64,000 bases of DNA from Natrinema halophilum (GTDB lineage: Archaea; Halobacteriota; Halobacteria; Halobacteriales; Natrialbaceae). The DNA lies in contig NZ_CP058601.1 in NCBI RefSeq assembly GCF_013402815.2, positions 2,170,001 to 2,234,000 on the forward strand. The letters run 5' to 3'. The notes beneath the pieces are model-generated. The model was given only the letters and a program-made list of their open reading frames with translations, did no database searches and was not told the origin of the DNA. Shown here piece by piece: positions 45,094 through 55,225 of the stretch (positions are counted from its first letter, which is position 1; each line of letters opens with the position of its first letter). The position numbers were made by a program, and so were the translations under genes.

Positions 45094-45993
45094 ATGCAAT
45101 TGGGGCTGATCGGACTTGGACGTATGGGACAGATCGTCGTCGAGCGTACCCTCGCGGCGGATCATGACGTCGTCGCATTCGATCTTGACGAGGATGCCGT
45201 CGCGACGGCTGCAGAGGCTGGTGCCGAACCCGCCGCTTCGCTCGAGGATTTCACGGAGCGACTGGGTACGGACAAGCGCATCTGGTTGATGGTCCCTGCC
45301 GGCGAGGCGGTCGACGTCACCCTCGAGGAACTCGAGCCTTACCTGGACGGCGACGATATCGTCGTCGACGGCGGTAACTCGTACTTTGAGGATACCGTCC
45401 GGCGCGCCGAGTCCTGTCCCGCGACGTATCTCGACTGTGGCACTTCAGGCGGCCCCGCCGGCGCCGAACTGGGATTCTCGCTGATGATCGGCGGCCCGCA
45501 GTGGGCCTACAACGAACTCGAGTCGGTCTTCGACGCCGTCGCGACCGGACCGGACGGGCACGAGCGGATGGGTGAAGCCGGCTCCGGCCATTACGTCAAA
45601 ATGATCCACAACGGCGTCGAGTACGCGCTGATGCAGGCCTATGGGGAAGGGTTCGAGTTACTCCACGAGGGGCGATACGATCTGGACCTCGAAAACGTAG
45701 CCTCGGTCTGGAACAACGGCGCGGTGATTCGATCCTGGTTGCTCGAACTCTGCGAGGAAGCGTTCCGCGAGGAGGGGACCGATCTGGGAACCGTGGCCGA
45801 CCGTATCGAGGGCGGTTCGACGGGAACCTGGACCGTCCAGGAAGGCCTCGAGCAGGAGGTCCCACTTCCGCTGATCTATACGGCGCTGTCCGAACGGTTC
45901 GGTTCGCGAGCCGACGATGGACGGTTCTCGCGGCGGCTCGCGAACCGGCTCCGGTACGGCTTCGGTCGTCACGAGGTTCCACGACGGGAGTAA
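45094..45993 (+). CDS. gnd: 6-phosphogluconate dehydrogenase (decarboxylating), short form
   Basis: A 299-residue member of the short 6-phosphogluconate dehydrogenase group. MQLGLIGLGRMGQIVVER is the Rossmann nucleotide loop, DGGNSYFEDT the second signature, CGTSGGPAGAELGFSLMIGG the substrate loop, and YVKMIHNGVEYALMQAYGEG the catalytic lysine region. In haloarchaea this enzyme works in the oxidative pentose phosphate pathway that makes ribulose-5-phosphate. It is 40 nt downstream of a kinase gene, possibly on the same transcript. Confidence 0.95.
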   Translation: MQLGLIGLGRMGQIVVERTLAADHDVVAFDLDEDAVATAAEAGAEPAASLEDFTERLGTDKRIWLMVPAGEAVDVTLEELEPYLDGDDIVVDGGNSYFEDTVRRAESCPATYLDCGTSGGPAGAELGFSLMIGGPQWAYNELESVFDAVATGPDGHERMGEAGSGHYVKMIHNGVEYALMQAYGEGFELLHEGRYDLDLENVASVWNNGAVIRSWLLELCEEAFREEGTDLGTVADRIEGGSTGTWTVQEGLEQEVPLPLIYTALSERFGSRADDGRFSRRLANRLRYGFGRHEVPRRE

Positions 45994-46325
45994 GCAGTCG
46001 AGACCCCGTTCACCGCCCGAGTTCCCCGTTCGATCGTCCACCCGACGGCGGCCCCTCGACACTTCCGGCCGCAAGCATGGGAGTTCGACACCGATAGTAA
46101 CGTGGTTCACACGTCGAGAGCCGGTTGTCGTGTGTCTCGCATAGAAGGGATGCTATGGCGGATCGAACGCAGTGGGTAGGTAGGGGATAGTTTTCGCAAT
46201 AGCAGTGGGTCTGCCAACAGTTCATAATTCTACCAGCTACAACCGTTCTCAAGAACCTATTACAATGTTAATTATATTAATTGCTTGCAATGGTTACGAC
46301 GGGGGCATGGGGTGGCTTTCATCGA
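45994..46325. promoter_or_regulatory. Intergenic with strong AT-rich promoter of the first GH5 gene
   Basis: No gene is seen. ttaattatattaatt at 46268-46282 is a near-palindromic AT block that likely holds the TATA box, about 50 bp before the chosen ATG at 46326. Confidence 0.5.
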
Positions 46326-48203
46326 ATGGGTTGCATTACACGGCGCGATATCCTGAAAGCGTCTCTCGGCTTCGGTACGGTCATGGGTGTCGGGCTCGTC
46401 GGGCGGTGGCCGGAGACGACGACGTCGGAAACCTCGTTCGGTGACGGGGTCAACCTGCAGCCATCGTACTTCTGTAGCGCCAACCAGGACATCGGCTGGG
46501 ACTTCATGAGCCAGTATTCGGACATTCAAACCCTTCGGATGAGAATCGAACCGTTCTCGTTCAGTGAAGTCGATACGACAGTCGAAGACGCCAAACGCTG
46601 GATCGATGAGGCTACCGAGAACGGATACGACGTGATTGCCAGTTACCACCACTATCCCGACAACGGGTCCTCCCAAGCGTCGGCGCTACAACACGCGGCT
46701 GACTTCTGGGTGGAACACTACGGCACTCTCTCGCAGGATTCCGCGTTTACGATCAATCTGATGAACGAGTGGGGCGATCACAACGTCACTGCGAGTGCGT
46801 ACGCCTCAGCGTACAACGACGCCATCGATACCGTCCGCAGTGGGACGAGCTACGACGGAGAGATCGTCTGCGATGCCCCCGGGTGGGGTCAGGGAACCCA
46901 TCGGCTCGCCGACGCTGTCGAGGAGATCGACGACGACGATCTCGTTCTTTCCGTACACGTGTACCCAAACGCATACAATGCGACGACCGGTGAGTGGCTG
47001 CGACCGGAACATCTCGACGTCATAGACGAGACCGGCTATCCCTGCATGATCGGTGAATTCGGCAAATATTGGCCGACTCAGTACTCGGATACTGCCGATG
47101 CTGACTGGCTAGCCATCGTCGATCACGCCACTTCCCTCGGCTGGCCGGTCATCGGCTGGGCCTGGAACGGCGACACCAACGAGCAAAGAATGAACATGGT
47201 CGAGCCGTACTGGGATGACGAGTGTGGCGGCCCCTACTCCGAGTCGTCGTACTTCGACGTCATCTACGAGAAACTCGGTAGCGGTGGCAACGATACCGGC
47301 AGAAATGACGATGACGGCGATGAGAACGGTGGGAACAGCGAACCGACGGCCGCTATCGACGCCGACGCAACCGACGTGTCCGTCGGCGACACGCCGTCGT
47401 TCGATGCTAGCGCCTCAAGCGAAGAGGACGGGACGATCGAGCGCTACGAGTGGACGTTCGGGGACGGCACGTCGGCGACGGGGAAACGCGTCGACCACGC
47501 CTTCGAGGAACCCGGCGAATACACCGTGTTGCTTACAGTCACCGACGACGAGAACGCGACCGACACCGATACGATCACGGTCACGGTCACAGACTCCGCG
47601 AAATCGGCTCCCGGTGCGCCGGCGAATCTCACGGTCGTCGCGACGACGACATCGTCGCTTACGATCGAGTGGGACGGCGTCGACGACGCCGACTACTACG
47701 TGGTCTCCGTCGACGGGTCCGTCGATCACGAAACGCCCGAAACGACGGCGACGATCGACGAACTCGAGACGGAAACCGGCTACGAAATCGGGGTTTCCGC
47801 CGTCGACAATGGCGGGGCCGAGTCCGCGACGAAGACGGTGTCGGCCACGACTGCTAGCGACGACGGCTCCGACGAAGACGATGAGGACCGCGGAAACGGA
47901 GATTTCGACGGGGACCTCGTCGCCGAAATACGAGCGAGCACGACCTCGGCGTGGGTCGGCGAACACATCGGTTTCTTCGCCGTCGATCGGACCGGCGACG
48001 ACACCTGGCCCACCGAACTCGACTGGGACCTCGGCGACGGCACGACTGCGTCTGGCTGGTACACCGCTTACGCGTACGACTCGCCCGGCACGTACACCGT
48101 GGCACTGACCGCGACCGACGACGAGGGGACCACGACGACCCACGAAGTCGAGATAGCCGTCTTCCGGGTCCGACGAAGTAGTCCCGCGGTTCGATCTTCC
48201 TGA
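46326..48203 (+). CDS. Tat-exported GH5 glycoside hydrolase (cellulase-like) with PKD-FN3-PKD
   Basis: A 625-residue secreted enzyme. The twin-arginine signal is [14 protein letters not shown]. Residues about 35-315 form a GH5-like catalytic barrel: INLMNEWGD supplies the acid/base E148 and MIGEFGKYW the nucleophile E244, with HHYPDN and HVYPNAYN as histidine strands. A Gly/Asp/Asn linker leads to a PKD domain ([13 protein letters not shown]), an FN3 domain ([16 protein letters not shown]) and a second PKD-like domain ([14 protein letters not shown]). Probable endo-beta-glucanase. About 85 percent alike over the catalytic domain to its neighbour at 48532 by eye. Confidence 0.92.
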   Translation: MGCITRRDILKASLGFGTVMGVGLVGRWPETTTSETSFGDGVNLQPSYFCSANQDIGWDFMSQYSDIQTLRMRIEPFSFSEVDTTVEDAKRWIDEATENGYDVIASYHHYPDNGSSQASALQHAADFWVEHYGTLSQDSAFTINLMNEWGDHNVTASAYASAYNDAIDTVRSGTSYDGEIVCDAPGWGQGTHRLADAVEEIDDDDLVLSVHVYPNAYNATTGEWLRPEHLDVIDETGYPCMIGEFGKYWPTQYSDTADADWLAIVDHATSLGWPVIGWAWNGDTNEQRMNMVEPYWDDECGGPYSESSYFDVIYEKLGSGGNDTGRNDDDGDENGGNSEPTAAIDADATDVSVGDTPSFDASASSEEDGTIERYEWTFGDGTSATGKRVDHAFEEPGEYTVLLTVTDDENATDTDTITVTVTDSAKSAPGAPANLTVVATTTSSLTIEWDGVDDADYYVVSVDGSVDHETPETTATIDELETETGYEIGVSAVDNGGAESATKTVSATTASDDGSDEDDEDRGNGDFDGDLVAEIRASTTSAWVGEHIGFFAVDRTGDDTWPTELDWDLGDGTTASGWYTAYAYDSPGTYTVALTATDDEGTTTTHEVEIAVFRVRRSSPAVRSS

Positions 48204-48531
48204 AGCGGGCGCGAAACAAAGACGGCACTCGAGCAAACAATCGACCGCCCGTCTGCGACATCGACGAATCCGTGGCACGCACCGCCACCGGCGTAGAATC
48301 CTCGAGGGGACACTCACCGAAGTGCTCGCATCCAAAGACGGATTGCAGCCCCGCTTAGCGAGCGGAAACTGTCCGATTCTACGGACGGAAACCCTTCCGG
48401 AACCACTTCACTGTGTCCATCCGCGCACGTAAACGGTTAGTTTGTAACCGTTCCCGCGCGAGACAATTGTTCCCAAATATGATGGGGTAATAGTAACTAT
48501 TATTCTTGTTGTTTTTTGTCCGAGTGTGGCT
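48204..48531. promoter_or_regulatory. Intergenic with promoter of the second GH5 gene
   Basis: No gene is seen. tattattc at 48499-48506 lies about 29 bp before the ATG at 48532, giving a leaderless start. Confidence 0.5.
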
Positions 48532-50724
48532 ATGGAGACTGTACACACACGGCGTAACATCTTGAAGACGTCTGCGGCCGGAACGGTCGTCGGTGCGGGG
48601 CTCATCGGAAGCAGTTCGAGTGCGATGGCAGCAGGAGCCTCGTTCGGCGACGGTGTCAACCTGCAGCCATCGTACTTCTGCGATGGCGACCAGGATATCG
48701 GCTGGGAACTGATGAACCAGTACCCGAACATCGAAACCCTCCGGATCGAAATCGAGCCGTTCTCGTTCGGCGAAGTCAATACGACGGTCGAGGACGCAAA
48801 ACGCTGGATCGACGAAGCAACCGAGAACGGGTACACCGTGATCGCCAGCTACCACCACTACCCCGACAACGGGGCCTCGCAAGCGTCGGCGCTGCAAAAC
48901 GCGGCCGACTTCTGGGCGGAACACTACGGCACCCTCTCGCAAGACTCCTCGTTCACTATCAACATGATGAACGAGTGGGGCAATCACAGCGTCTCCGCGA
49001 GCGACTACGCGTCGGCGTACAACGACGCCATCGACACCGTTCGCACCGAGACTACCTACACCGGACCGATCGTCTGCGATGCCCCCGGGTGGGGCCAGGG
49101 CACCCACCGACTCGCCGACGCCGTCGAGGAGATCGACGACGACGATCTCATCCTGTCGGCGCACGTCTATCCCAGCGGGCACAACGCGACCACCGGGGAG
49201 TCGCTGAAACCGGAGCACCTCGATGTCATGGACGAGACCGGCTATCCCTGCATGATCGGCGAGTTCGGCAACTACGCGACGACCACTGGCGCTGACTGGT
49301 CGGCCATCGTCGATCACGCCACTTCCCTCGGCTGGCCGGTCATCGGTTGGGCCTGGAACGGCGACGGCACCGACGGCGGAATGAACATGGCCGACCCGTA
49401 CTGGGGCAACGAGTGTAGCGGTCCCTACTCCGAATCGTCGTACTTCGACGTCGTCTACGACAAACTCGGTAGCGGTGGCAGCAACGACGGCGGTAACGAC
49501 GATGGCGGTAGCGACGACGGCAGTGGCGGCGGGAACGCCGAGCCGACGGCCTCGATCAACGCCGGCACGACCGACGCGCCCGTCGGCGAAGCGGTATCGT
49601 TCGATGCCAGCGCCTCGAGCGACGAGGACGGGACGATCGAGCGCTACGAGTGGACGTTCGGGGACGGCACGTCGAGTTCGGGCGAACGCGTCGACCACAC
49701 CTTCGGAGAAGCCGGCGAATACGAGGTGACGCTGACGGTCACCGACGACGCGGGAGCAACCGCCAGCGACGCGGTCACAGTCGTGGTCTCGGGGGAGGCA
49801 GGGCCTCAGGCGCCCACGAACCTCGAGGTTGCGGAGACGTCACCCTCGTCGATCACGATCCAGTGGAACGGCGTCGACGGTGCCGATCACTACGTCACGT
49901 ACGTGGATGGGTCGGCTGATCACGAGACGCCCGAGACGTCGACGACGATCGACAGTCTCGAGGCCGACACCGACTACGAGATTGCCGTGTCCGCCGTCGC
50001 CGACGGCGGGACCGAATCCGTCGCGAGGACGGTCTCGGCGACGACCGAGAGCGACGACGGCTCCGACGGGAACGACGGTTCCGACGAGGAACTGAACGCG
50101 GAGATACGGGCGAGTACGACCTCGGCATCCGTCGGCGAACGCATCGGTTTCAACGCCGTGGAGACGACCGACGAACGCACCTGGGTCACCGAGTTGAGCT
50201 GGGACCTCGGCGACGGCACGACGGCGTCTGGCTGGTGGAACGCCCACCGATACGACTCGTCGGGGACGTACACCGTCGCGCTGACCGCCACCGACAACGA
50301 GGGGGTCGCCACGACCCACGAGGTCGAAGTCACGGTCGGGTCCGGCGGGAACGACGATGATGGCGGAAATGACGGTTCCGACAGCGACGACGGTTCCAGC
50401 GAGACTGGCGGAGATGGCGGGGCCGACGAAGACGGCCGGTCTAACGGAAATGAAACTCCTCCCACCGACGGTTTGAATGCCGAAATACGAGCAAGCACGA
50501 CCTCGGTGTCCGCCGGCGAGCGCGTCAGTTTCAACGCCGCGGAGACGACCGGTACCAGCACCTGGATTACCGATCTGAAGTGGGATTTGGGCGACGGCAC
50601 GACAGCGTCTGGCTGGTGGAACGCCCACCGATACGACTCGTCGGGGACGTACACCGTCGCGCTGACCGCGACCGATAACGAGGGGACTGCAACAACCCAC
50701 GAGGTCGATATCACCGTTTCCTGA
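48532..50724 (+). CDS. Tat-exported GH5 glycoside hydrolase with PKD-FN3 and two C-terminal PKD-like repeats
   Basis: A 730-residue paralogue of the preceding enzyme. Signal HTRRNILKTSAAGTVVGAG. Catalytic glutamates are again E148 (INMMNEWGN) and E244 (MIGEFGNY). A glycine/asparagine-rich linker is followed by PKD ([13 protein letters not shown]), FN3 (ITIQWNGVDGADHYV), and two copies of an 80-residue domain ([17 protein letters not shown] and [17 protein letters not shown], each with [20 protein letters not shown]), one more than in the neighbour. The extra domain explains the length difference. Likely cellulose or related glucan hydrolysis outside the cell. Confidence 0.93.
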   Translation: METVHTRRNILKTSAAGTVVGAGLIGSSSSAMAAGASFGDGVNLQPSYFCDGDQDIGWELMNQYPNIETLRIEIEPFSFGEVNTTVEDAKRWIDEATENGYTVIASYHHYPDNGASQASALQNAADFWAEHYGTLSQDSSFTINMMNEWGNHSVSASDYASAYNDAIDTVRTETTYTGPIVCDAPGWGQGTHRLADAVEEIDDDDLILSAHVYPSGHNATTGESLKPEHLDVMDETGYPCMIGEFGNYATTTGADWSAIVDHATSLGWPVIGWAWNGDGTDGGMNMADPYWGNECSGPYSESSYFDVVYDKLGSGGSNDGGNDDGGSDDGSGGGNAEPTASINAGTTDAPVGEAVSFDASASSDEDGTIERYEWTFGDGTSSSGERVDHTFGEAGEYEVTLTVTDDAGATASDAVTVVVSGEAGPQAPTNLEVAETSPSSITIQWNGVDGADHYVTYVDGSADHETPETSTTIDSLEADTDYEIAVSAVADGGTESVARTVSATTESDDGSDGNDGSDEELNAEIRASTTSASVGERIGFNAVETTDERTWVTELSWDLGDGTTASGWWNAHRYDSSGTYTVALTATDNEGVATTHEVEVTVGSGGNDDDGGNDGSDSDDGSSETGGDGGADEDGRSNGNETPPTDGLNAEIRASTTSVSAGERVSFNAAETTGTSTWITDLKWDLGDGTTASGWWNAHRYDSSGTYTVALTATDNEGTATTHEVDITVS

Positions 50725-50988
50725 TCACAGCCGCCCTATTGACGGCTCCCCGCGACCAGCCCGTCTTGTATCAACGTTAGACTCCGCTCTGTTCCACACG
50801 AGGGGGGTTTACCACCCATTTATGAATTCGAGCGTTCGAACCAGCGGCGGATTTGCCAGCTACCAGGACGGGTCGAGAGTGAACTCACGGATAGGCACCA
50901 TCGACGCATCGAAGGGGCACAGAGTAGTTGATCGAGACGAGTCTCCTTTCATAATGTCTTTGGTCAGTGCTCGAGTTGTGGCCGATAG

Positions 50989-51624
50989 ATGCCTCCACGC
51001 GAACCGTTCGGCCACTCCGGCCGTTTCCTCGCCGGCGTCGTCCTCCTCGGTGCCCTGCTGGGTCTGATGTACTGGACAGGCGCGGTCGGCGCCGAACCGC
51101 TGGAACGAGGCTATCCGGACGAAGTCGACGTGACGCAAAACCGCGACGCCTACGTCGGCGAAACTGTCGCGCTCGGCGGCATCGTCGTCGAGACGGAACC
51201 AGTCGTAATCGCGACCCAACGGAGCGGATACGGCAGGTTCACGGTAGTCGATGCGGACGAAAGTCTCATCCAGTCGAGTGGCCCCCTCGAGACGGGCGAT
51301 CGCGTGACGGCCTTCGGGACGCTCGAGGACGAATCCACCCTCGTGGCGGAGCGAACTGTCACCGATCGGTTGCGGGACACCCTGTACATGGTTCTCGTCT
51401 CGTTCGGTGCCGGTTGCTGGGTGCTCGTGCGCCTCGTCCGAGGCTGGAGGATCGATCGCGATCGGTTCGCGCTCGTCCCCCGAACAGCGACGGGGGGCAA
51501 CGGCGGCGAACGCGATAGTGGAAACAGCATGGCACCGCGGGAAACGCCGGTTTCCGACGGCTCGAACGAGGACCGCTGGGGACGCAAAGCCGCCAACCAG
51601 GCCCCCGACGGAGGTGATCGGTGA
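50989..51624 (+). CDS. Membrane protein with OB-fold-like external domain
   Basis: A 211-residue protein. One helix near the N-terminus (FLAGVVLLGALLGLMYWTG), a strand-rich domain of about 85 residues (YVGETVALGGIVVETEPVVI, RFTVVDADESLIQSSG, DRVTAFGTLED) that looks like a small OB or NfeD/CcmE-like barrel, a second helix (LYMVLVSFGAGCWVLVRLV), and a disordered tail. Function unknown. Its TGA overlaps the next ATG (TGATG), so the two are co-translated. Confidence 0.8.
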   Translation: MPPREPFGHSGRFLAGVVLLGALLGLMYWTGAVGAEPLERGYPDEVDVTQNRDAYVGETVALGGIVVETEPVVIATQRSGYGRFTVVDADESLIQSSGPLETGDRVTAFGTLEDESTLVAERTVTDRLRDTLYMVLVSFGAGCWVLVRLVRGWRIDRDRFALVPRTATGGNGGERDSGNSMAPRETPVSDGSNEDRWGRKAANQAPDGGDR

Positions 51625-52133
51625 TGCCGGATCTCCTGACGCACGTTCTGATCGGGTACAGTATCGGAACGCTCCTTTCGTTCAGATACGAGACGATACG
51701 CCCGGCGCAGGTCACCCTCGTGATGGGCGGTGCGCTCTCGCCGGACCTGGCGAAGGGTGATCTGTTTTTCCCGAGCGAGTTCGTCGAGTACCTCGTCGGC
51801 ATCCCGTTCTCGTGGGCGCCGCTACACACGCTCGTCGGCACCGTCCTCGTCGTCCTTTTCGGCTCGCTCCTGGTTGCACCCGAATATCGGCGGCAGGCGA
51901 TCGCACTGATCGCTATCGGTGCAACGAGCCATCACGCACTCGACGTCGCGTTGCTCACGGCCACCGGCGAGGCATATGCCGTCTTCTTCCCGATCAGTGC
52001 GTATCGGCCCCCGGCGCTCGATCTCTATCTCAGCACCGATCGCTGGCCCGCGATCGTGTCGGGTACGTTCGCCGCCGTTCTGTGGGGAGTGCGTCGATAC
52101 GGCTTCGCCACGCGGTCGACTGCCGCAGAGTGA
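51624..52133 (+). CDS. YdjM-like membrane protein
   Basis: A 169-residue polytopic membrane protein opening MPDLLTHVLIGYSIGTLL, with MGGALSPDLAKGDLFF and WAPLHTLVG, then ATSHHALDVALL. The H, PD and HH residues placed at helix ends match the membrane metal-dependent-hydrolase-like family seen also at 41264. Coupled to the upstream gene by a 1 nt stop/start overlap; a GTG 3 nt earlier is possible. Confidence 0.8.
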   Translation: MPDLLTHVLIGYSIGTLLSFRYETIRPAQVTLVMGGALSPDLAKGDLFFPSEFVEYLVGIPFSWAPLHTLVGTVLVVLFGSLLVAPEYRRQAIALIAIGATSHHALDVALLTATGEAYAVFFPISAYRPPALDLYLSTDRWPAIVSGTFAAVLWGVRRYGFATRSTAAE

Positions 52134-52411
52134 GCACCGACGGTGTTCCGACGGCAAATGTTCTTTCGCCCGGAAACGGGGCTCCGCCATACCGGCCCCG
52201 AACGATCGAATCGGCAAGAGCTCCCGCGAACGATCGATCACCCAGAAAAACGGCGGACGGGCGACAATTTCGCATCGATACAGACCGACGACGACCACCG
52301 ATATTCATACGAAACGTGGACGGACGATCAAAGGAAGGCTGGATAAGCGACCAGAGGAAGGCTGGGTGAGTGCCCAAATCCAGTTAAATACCTCTCTCGT
52401 ATACCGAACCG

Positions 52412-53113
52412 ATGAGCGATAGTTCGAGCAACGAGGTCGATGCAACCGACCAGGAGCATCGCGAAGTTGGACGGGGACTTCTCGACGAGGAGATGGGGCC
52501 CAGCGGGGCGATGGCCCACCTGTACCGGGGTGAAATCCACCGAATGCGCTTCTGGCGCGAACGCCTCGATCGCACGACGAACTGGGCCGTCATCATCCTG
52601 GCAGCCCTCCTCACGTGGGCGTTCTCGAGCGAATCGAACCCACACTACGTACTGCTGGCCGGATCGACGGTACTCTGTGTCTTTATGACGATCGAGGCGC
52701 GACGATACCGAGGATACGATATCTGGCGGTCGCGAATGCGGACGCTACAGAAGAACGTCTTCGCGTACGGCCTCGACCCCTCACAGGGGCTAGAAGACCA
52801 GGACTGGCGGGCGAAACTGAGCAAAGACTACCGGGAGCCACGGCTCAAAATTTCGCGGACGGAAGCCATCGCTCATCGACTTCGCCGGGTCTATCTTCCG
52901 CTGGTTACCATCATACTCGGTGCGTGGGTCCTTCGAATCACGGCGTTTGCGGACGTTTCGTGGCCAGCGAGTGCGATGATCGGCGTCATTCCAGGGACCG
53001 TCGTCACGGCCACGGTCTTCTTAAGCTACATCGCGTTGTTCGCCATCGCGCTCAACAGAAAGACGTGGCACGCCGAAACGGAACTGATGACTGAGGACCT
53101 CCGAAATAAGTAG
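52412..53113 (+). CDS. DUF2270 membrane protein
   Basis: A 233-residue protein of the DUF2270 family. GAMAHLYRGEIHRMRFWRER precedes the first helix (WAVIILAALLTWAFS), then YVLLAGSTVLCVFMTIEARRYRGYDIWRSR, KDYREPRLKISRTEAI, and two C-terminal helices. Function unknown. The Arg-rich middle is likely cytosolic. Monocistronic. Confidence 0.88.
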   Translation: MSDSSSNEVDATDQEHREVGRGLLDEEMGPSGAMAHLYRGEIHRMRFWRERLDRTTNWAVIILAALLTWAFSSESNPHYVLLAGSTVLCVFMTIEARRYRGYDIWRSRMRTLQKNVFAYGLDPSQGLEDQDWRAKLSKDYREPRLKISRTEAIAHRLRRVYLPLVTIILGAWVLRITAFADVSWPASAMIGVIPGTVVTATVFLSYIALFAIALNRKTWHAETELMTEDLRNK

Positions 53114-53259
53114 CCACAATCGACCACAGCGCGTATCGGATGTCGACCGCCTCGAGCGGTCAGACATTCGAGGCTGGCCCGTCACCGTCGAACTAACACG
53201 GGAGACGGGTACCACCGTTGTGGCAACCGTCGCACGTCCGGTGTCGTCCTGTCGGACGG

Positions 53260-54375
53260 TTAGCTCGCAGCGCAGTTGTTCGGTCCCAGTTCGAGATCTG
53301 CCGCCTCGTCGGTTAGCGGTTCTTTCCCCCAGTTGATGGCCTTGATCTGGTTGTAGTTCGCCGGTTCGTCGGAGAGGGCGTCGACGATGGTCTCGACGAA
53401 CTCCGTACGGTCGTCGACGGCGACAAGTTCGTTGTCCGCCTCGAGGTCGCCGAGCGTCGTCGCGAGCGGACGGATCTCTTCGTCGCTCATGTGTCCAGGA
53501 AGGACGACCGTTTCGTCCGATAGACCAGTGAGCCGATCGAGGCTGTCGAAGAGTTCGGCGGCGGCCTCGCGGACGTCCGTCTCGTCGCTCCCCTCGAGGT
53601 CGGGCCGACCAACGCTGCGGATGAATAGTGTGTCTCCAGAGAGCAGGGCGTCGTCCCAGGTGAGCGAGACGCTTCCGGGCGTGTGACCCGGGGTATGCAT
53701 TACCTCGAGTTCTCGATCACCGACGGCGATGGTGTCACCGTCTTCGATCGCGGCGTACTCGTCGAGGTCGGCGGCATCGGTCGGATGGAGGTAGTACGGA
53801 ACGTCGAGTTCGGCGGCGAGAGGTCGGCCGCCGCTGACGTGATCCGCGTGTGCGTGCGTGTCGACTGCCGCGACGATCTCGACATCGTGATCGTCGGCGA
53901 CGGATCGATACTCGTCGAGGTAGAGACTGGGGTCGACGACGACGCCTTCGTCGCCGTCGTAGACGAGATAGGAGAGACAACCCGTTCCGGGCCGGACGAT
54001 CTGTGTCACGCCATCGACGTCCTCGAGTTCGTAGGTGACGTGGACGCGTCCCCAGCCGTTCATCCCGTCGTCCATCGATTTGGCATCGTACCCGCGTTCT
54101 CGGAGGAATTCCGCGGCGTGAGCCGACGTGATGCCCGCCACACAGACAATGGCGATCTCTTTGTCCGTCGGGATATCGTCGAGGGCGTCCTCGAGGCCGC
54201 CGAGCTTCCCATCGAGCAGTTCATCGTAGATGGGGAGATTGTGGCTGTTTTCTACCTGCCACTCCTCGTAGTCGCCTTCGTTTCGGACGTCGAGAATGAA
54301 CAGATCCTCGTCGTCTCGCCTTGCAGCCACTTCTTCGGGGCTTATCGTCGGATCAGCGTGTTTAGTATTGCTCAT
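53260..54375 (-). CDS. Rhodanese-metallo-beta-lactamase fusion (persulfide dioxygenase-like)
   Basis: A 371-residue fusion. The N-terminal rhodanese domain (about residues 8-112) has the active loop IVCVAGITS with Cys78 as sulfur acceptor. The MBL domain follows with DTHAHADHVSGG (H174, H176, D178, H179), HTPGHTPGSVSL and LLSGDTLFIRSVGRPDLEG, the pattern of ETHE1-type persulfide dioxygenases. It probably handles sulfane sulfur. In most relatives the rhodanese part is C-terminal or separate. A palindrome overlaps the promoter. ATG 54375 is chosen over a longer reading. Confidence 0.92.
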   Translation of the reverse strand: MSNTKHADPTISPEEVAARRDDEDLFILDVRNEGDYEEWQVENSHNLPIYDELLDGKLGGLEDALDDIPTDKEIAIVCVAGITSAHAAEFLRERGYDAKSMDDGMNGWGRVHVTYELEDVDGVTQIVRPGTGCLSYLVYDGDEGVVVDPSLYLDEYRSVADDHDVEIVAAVDTHAHADHVSGGRPLAAELDVPYYLHPTDAADLDEYAAIEDGDTIAVGDRELEVMHTPGHTPGSVSLTWDDALLSGDTLFIRSVGRPDLEGSDETDVREAAAELFDSLDRLTGLSDETVVLPGHMSDEEIRPLATTLGDLEADNELVAVDDRTEFVETIVDALSDEPANYNQIKAINWGKEPLTDEAADLELGPNNCAAS

Positions 54376-54384
54376 TACACCCAA

Positions 54385-54399
54385 TACTATGGGATAGTA
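54385..54399. promoter_or_regulatory. Palindromic operator over the rhodanese-MBL promoter
   Basis: tactat-ggg-atagta is a perfect 6-3-6 inverted repeat 10-24 bp upstream of the start at 54375, overlapping the place of the TATA box for a leaderless transcript. A repressor such as an ArsR-type sulfur sensor would fit (inference). Confidence 0.5.
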
Positions 54400-54606
54400 C
54401 CAGAAAAGTCTACCGCCGCTCTGGAAATGAGCGAAACACGCCACTTCGCGATCGAACTCGAACTCAGTTCATGTATGGCTGGCATTCCGGTCGATCGAGC
54501 TGGCCGACGATTCCCCTCTCCGGGGAAATCCGCACCGGGCAGAGAAAAGACAGAGAGGAGCAACCAGTATACGCGAAACGAACGGAACCAGACCGATCCT
54601 CGGAGG

Positions 54607-54813
54607 CTACGTGTCTTCGTCAGGGTGGTACGTAAAGATATCCTCGATCCGGCAATCGAAATATGCAGCCAGTTTGAACGCCAATTCGAGGCTCGGATCG
54701 TACCTATCTCGTTCGATCGAGTTAATCGTCTGTCGTGTGACGTCCACTTCGTCGGCGAGCGCTTCCTGAGTGAGGTCTTCCCTGGCCCGCCACACCTTGA
54801 GGTTGTTCTGCAT
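54607..54813 (-). CDS. Small XRE-family helix-turn-helix regulator
   Basis: A 68-residue protein consisting of one HTH_3 domain: LKVWRAREDLTQEALADEVDVTRQTINSIER, then DPSLELAFKLAAYFDCRIEDIF. Such short YozG-like regulators are often encoded next to a DUF2178 membrane protein, as here, 16 nt downstream of it. It probably represses its own operon. Confidence 0.92.
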   Translation of the reverse strand: MQNNLKVWRAREDLTQEALADEVDVTRQTINSIERDRYDPSLELAFKLAAYFDCRIEDIFTYHPDEDT

Positions 54814-54829
54814 AGGTTATCACGCTCGG

Positions 54830-55225
54830 TCAGAATTTTCGTTTGTACCAGAGCCTCGAGACGACAAGTATGAGAGTTCCGAAGACCCAAAGCGAGGCGA
54901 CGATCCCGGAGGAATCCATCGGGAGTCGATACTCTCCGGACTCCTGTATGCCGCCAATCGCGAGAAGGGTCAACAGCCAATACACCGCCCAGAAAGCGAC
55001 GTATCCCGACCGATAACGGATGTGCATGCTTCGTTCGTCGTACTGACTGGTGCTCTTGTCGTGTAGATACCACCCAAATCCACCGGCAGACAGCATTCCA
55101 CCACCCAACGTGAGCCACGCATTCGGCTGTTGTAACAGCGCCGTTCTCCCATAGAGAGCGGCCAGCGAAACGATCATACCGATCGATACGACTCCAACTA
55201 ACGCGTCCCGTTTTGTGGTCGCCAT
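54830..55225 (-). CDS. DUF2178 membrane protein
   Basis: A 131-residue membrane protein with four helices. QYDERSMHIRYRSGYVAFWAVYWLL carries the conserved DER...I..R/K.G motif of DUF2178. Function unknown; it always seems to travel with a small HTH regulator. ATG 55225 is chosen over 55300 because the DUF starts there and a palindrome lies just upstream. Confidence 0.88.
   Translation of the reverse strand: MATTKRDALVGVVSIGMIVSLAALYGRTALLQQPNAWLTLGGGMLSAGGFGWYLHDKSTSQYDERSMHIRYRSGYVAFWAVYWLLTLLAIGGIQESGEYRLPMDSSGIVASLWVFGTLILVVSRLWYKRKF

Noticed and set aside
50822..51067. Small gene before 50989
   Set aside because: Frame lacks coding bias and overlaps the start of the better supported membrane protein gene.
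53683..54873. 396-codon plus-strand frame
   Set aside because: Antisense to the rhodanese-MBL fusion and the XRE gene, whose motifs are complete.
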